Of a stretch of 8,085 bases of DNA, positions 6,292 to 8,085 are shown one piece after another. A program made the translations under genes and the position numbers. The notes under the pieces are model-generated. The model was not told the DNA's origin and ran no database searches. It saw only the letters and a list, made by a program, of their open reading frames with translations. Positions within the stretch are counted from its first letter, which is position 1; every line of letters begins with the position of its first letter. Origin of the DNA: an uncultured Lachnospiraceae bacterium (lineage in GTDB: Bacteria > Bacillota > Clostridia > Lachnospirales > Lachnospiraceae); the NCBI GenBank assembly GCA_902797785.1, contig CADBUD010000374.1:1-8085 (forward strand), written 5' to 3'.

Positions 6292-6316
6292 ACAAAACGG
6301 CAGGCCATTTCGTTCA
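6289..6316 (+). other. Imperfect hairpin at the gpsA stop codon
   Basis: TGAACAAAACGGC (6289-6301, beginning with the gpsA TGA) is complementary to GCCATTTCGTTCA (6304-6316) except for two mismatches, with a CAGG loop. It is followed by a mixed sequence with only scattered T-rich patches (6327-6332 and 6341-6346), so it is at best a weak terminator. It may instead protect the 3' end of the gpsA message. Confidence 0.4.
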
Positions 6317-6355
6317 TGAGTATAGCTTCTTTCATAGAGTTCTTTTATGAGGGAA

Positions 6356-6389
6356 AGAGGAAAGTTACTGCGTCATGCAGAGGAAAGTT
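6356..6389 (+). repeat. 11-base direct repeat before the last gene
   Basis: AGAGGAAAGTT occurs at 6356-6366 and again at 6379-6389, a 23-base period, just before the ribosome binding site of the deacetylase-like gene. Two same-facing copies could be a binding site for a regulator or the trace of a small duplication. No clear promoter was recognised in this 119-base spacer, so the function is open. Confidence 0.5.
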
Positions 6390-6397
6390 TGAATTTT

Positions 6398-6405
6398 AAG
6401 GAGGT
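6398..6405 (+). promoter_or_regulatory. Perfect Shine-Dalgarno for the GTG start
   Basis: AAGGAGGT is fully complementary to the usual 16S rRNA 3' end and lies five bases before GTG 6411. It fixes the non-ATG start of the deacetylase-like gene and predicts strong initiation. Confidence 0.85.
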
Positions 6406-6410
6406 AAATC

Positions 6411-8081
6411 GTGAATAATCAGGAGAAGGGAAATCGGAACAGCCAGGGCAATCGTAGAACCAGAAATGGCAGTGGGGCTGCTCACCGTCCGGGAAGCGCC
6501 GCAAAAGCCGCCCGGGACAGGAAAAGAAGTCGAAGCGCCGAGTTGGAGAATCCGGATAGATCTGCCAGAACTGCGGCAAGGAGCCGGAGCCGGTCAAGTG
6601 CCAGTCGGAAACGAAGACAAACGGAACGGTATCATTCCGGGAAAAATTATTTTGGTCTGACGATTTTATCCGTCAGTGTCATCTTGATTGCCGCATTTAT
6701 CTTATCGCTGGTCTATTCTTCAAAATCCAAGAAGGAAAACATTGCACAGAGTGGAATCGAACAGGAGACCGAACAGATGGGAGATGCTTCTGCACCTGTT
6801 TCGGAAGAGCAGACGGTATCTCCGGCCAGTGCCACAATCGATCCGGCACAGGAAACGGATCAAACGGATGACGAAACAGATGAGACAGAAGCTCCCCAGA
6901 CGGATCAGGCGACAGAAATTCTTGCAGAGGCGAATCGTCTGGCTGCCGGATATGACTATGATGCCGCAATAGAAAAAATCCAGTCTGTTTCTGGATACGA
7001 AGAAAACACGGAACTTGCTTCTGCCCTGCAGACGATTCAGGAAGAAAAAGAAAAGGTAAAACCATATGAGAACATGACGGAAATCACGCATATTTTCTTT
7101 CATTCGCTGATTGTCGATCCGTCCAAAGCATTTGATGGTGAAGACGATCAGGACGGATATAATCAGTATATGTGCACGGTTTCTGAATTTCGTAAAGTCA
7201 TGGAGCAGATGTATGAACGGGGCTATGTCTTGGTTAGTCTGCATCAAATTGCTGAGATGAAGGAACAGCCGGATGGTACCATGAAAATGGAACAGAATGA
7301 GATTTTGCTTCCAGAGGGGAAGATTCCGTTCGTCCTTTCTCAGGATGATGTCTGCTATTATGAATATATGGATGGGGATGGATTTGCGACAAAGATTATT
7401 ATTGGAGAGGATGGACGTCCGACCTGTGAATATATTAATGACAGTGGCGAGACCGAAGTCGGGGAATTTGACATGATTCCGATTCTTCAGGCGTTCATTG
7501 ACGAACATCCTGATTTTTCCTACCGGGGAGCCAAAGCGGCCATTGCCGTGACTGGTTATAACGGAGTCTTCGGCTATCGTACAGATCCGGACTATGAAGG
7601 CCTGGCGGATTATCAGGAGCAGATCGAACAGGCGAAACAGGTGGCTCAGTGCTTAAGAGACAATGGATGGGAAATCGCGAGCCACAGCTATGGACACAGC
7701 CGGTATGGAGATGTCGATGATGAGCGTTTTCATTATGACGCGGACAAATGGGAAAGCACCGTTGAGACCATCGTTGGAGATACGGATATTTTGATCTTCG
7801 CACACGGAAACGATATCGGGAGCTGGACTCCGTATGAACCGACCAATGAAAGATTCCAATATTTAGAAAAATGTGGTTTCCGGTATTTCTGTAACGTGGA
7901 TTCCAACCGGTATTTTGTCCAGTATGGGGACAATTATTTCCGTCAGGGACGCCGGAATATCGACGGAATCCGTTTATATCAGAGCATTTCGGATCCGGCC
8001 AATGATGAACTCACCGACCTGATTAATGCCAGCGAGGTCTTTGATTCTGCGAGACCTGTTCCGGTTCCACCGGTAGTATAA
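6411..8081 (+). CDS. Membrane-anchored polysaccharide deacetylase-like protein with Arg/Ser-rich cytoplasmic tail
   Basis: The 556-residue product has four parts. Residues 1-78 are a disordered tail with 18 Arg, many Ser and few acids (for example RDRKRSRS, 35-42; ARSRSRSSASRKRR, 56-69). Residues about 81-102 are one hydrophobic span; with the basic side first, the C-terminus should lie outside. Residues 103-168 are a Thr/Glu/Asp/Gln-rich linker. Residues 170-218 resemble a single TPR-like helix pair (AGYDYDAAIEKI), and from about 224 follows a NodB-like domain. There, SQDDVCYYEYM (310-320) would be the metal-binding Asp-Asp motif, ASHSYGH (423-429) the HxxxH metal site, and FAHGND (463-468) a later strand. 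The motif reads DDV, not the usual DDG, and about 110 residues separate it from HxxxH, so substrate and activity are uncertain; peptidoglycan or surface glycan is a guess. Only four bases follow the stop, so no terminator is visible. Confidence 0.82.
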   Translation: MNNQEKGNRNSQGNRRTRNGSGAAHRPGSAAKAARDRKRSRSAELENPDRSARTAARSRSRSSASRKRRQTERYHSGKNYFGLTILSVSVILIAAFILSLVYSSKSKKENIAQSGIEQETEQMGDASAPVSEEQTVSPASATIDPAQETDQTDDETDETEAPQTDQATEILAEANRLAAGYDYDAAIEKIQSVSGYEENTELASALQTIQEEKEKVKPYENMTEITHIFFHSLIVDPSKAFDGEDDQDGYNQYMCTVSEFRKVMEQMYERGYVLVSLHQIAEMKEQPDGTMKMEQNEILLPEGKIPFVLSQDDVCYYEYMDGDGFATKIIIGEDGRPTCEYINDSGETEVGEFDMIPILQAFIDEHPDFSYRGAKAAIAVTGYNGVFGYRTDPDYEGLADYQEQIEQAKQVAQCLRDNGWEIASHSYGHSRYGDVDDERFHYDADKWESTVETIVGDTDILIFAHGNDIGSWTPYEPTNERFQYLEKCGFRYFCNVDSNRYFVQYGDNYFRQGRRNIDGIRLYQSISDPANDELTDLINASEVFDSARPVPVPPVV

Positions 8082-8085
8082 GAGG

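Noticed and set aside
6720..7508. Long open frame of 262 codons on the minus strand inside the last gene
   Set aside because: It lies wholly opposite a well-supported gene, shows no recognisable domain, and has a composition dominated by Phe, Arg, Leu and Ile as expected from the complement of that gene.
1..8085. Possible defence, mobile or biosynthetic system hidden in the window
   Set aside because: All complete genes belong to conserved chromosomal families with normal lengths and spacing on one strand; no transposase, integrase, repeat array, toxin-antitoxin pair or phage gene was found.

Overview
The window looks like ordinary chromosomal core DNA from a low-to-mid GC Gram-positive anaerobe of the Clostridia, most likely Lachnospiraceae. 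This rests on the gene content and order (FlhB-like orphan, YraN, PgeF, DUF512 protein, Der, PlsY, GpsA, membrane-anchored deacetylase-like protein), on strong AGGAGG-type ribosome binding sites, and on a plain sigma-A promoter. Genus cannot be decided from the sequence alone. All supported genes are on the + strand. No tRNA, rRNA, insertion sequence, CRISPR array, phage gene or defence system was seen.

Layout: bases 1 to about 67 hold the lysine-rich tail of an upstream gene whose frame is ambiguous. Bases 68-323 are a non-coding spacer with a near-consensus promoter (TTGACT, 16 bp, TATAAT), a small hairpin and a striking 52-base near-perfect palindrome in the leader. Then come an orphan FlhB C-terminal-domain protein with a TTG start (324-614), the YraN/UPF0102 nuclease-fold protein (619-978) and the PgeF/YlmD-type protein (956-1828, overlapping yraN). 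After a 75-base gap lies a DUF512 radical-SAM-like protein with an N-terminal PDZ-like segment (1904-3226). It is followed by the tandem GTPase Der (3263-4603), the acyl-phosphate:glycerol-3-phosphate acyltransferase PlsY (4588-5247, overlapping der) and glycerol-3-phosphate dehydrogenase GpsA (5278-6291). After a 119-base spacer a GTG-started, single-pass membrane protein with a polysaccharide-deacetylase-like outer domain (6411-8081) closes the window.

Functionally, PlsY and GpsA work in sequence: GpsA makes sn-glycerol-3-phosphate and PlsY acylates it to start phospholipid synthesis. Der acts in 50S ribosome assembly. PgeF and the last gene point to the cell envelope. The tight spacing and overlaps from 324 to 6291, with no convincing terminator inside, suggest one long transcript or a few overlapping ones starting at the 160-187 promoter, possibly with internal promoters that were not recognised.

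The least explained items are the leader palindrome at 244-295, the orphan FlhB-like protein far from any visible flagellar gene, the DUF512 protein beside der, and the last gene, which joins a very arginine/serine-rich cytoplasmic tail to an atypical deacetylase domain. Nothing here was recognised as a new multi-gene system.
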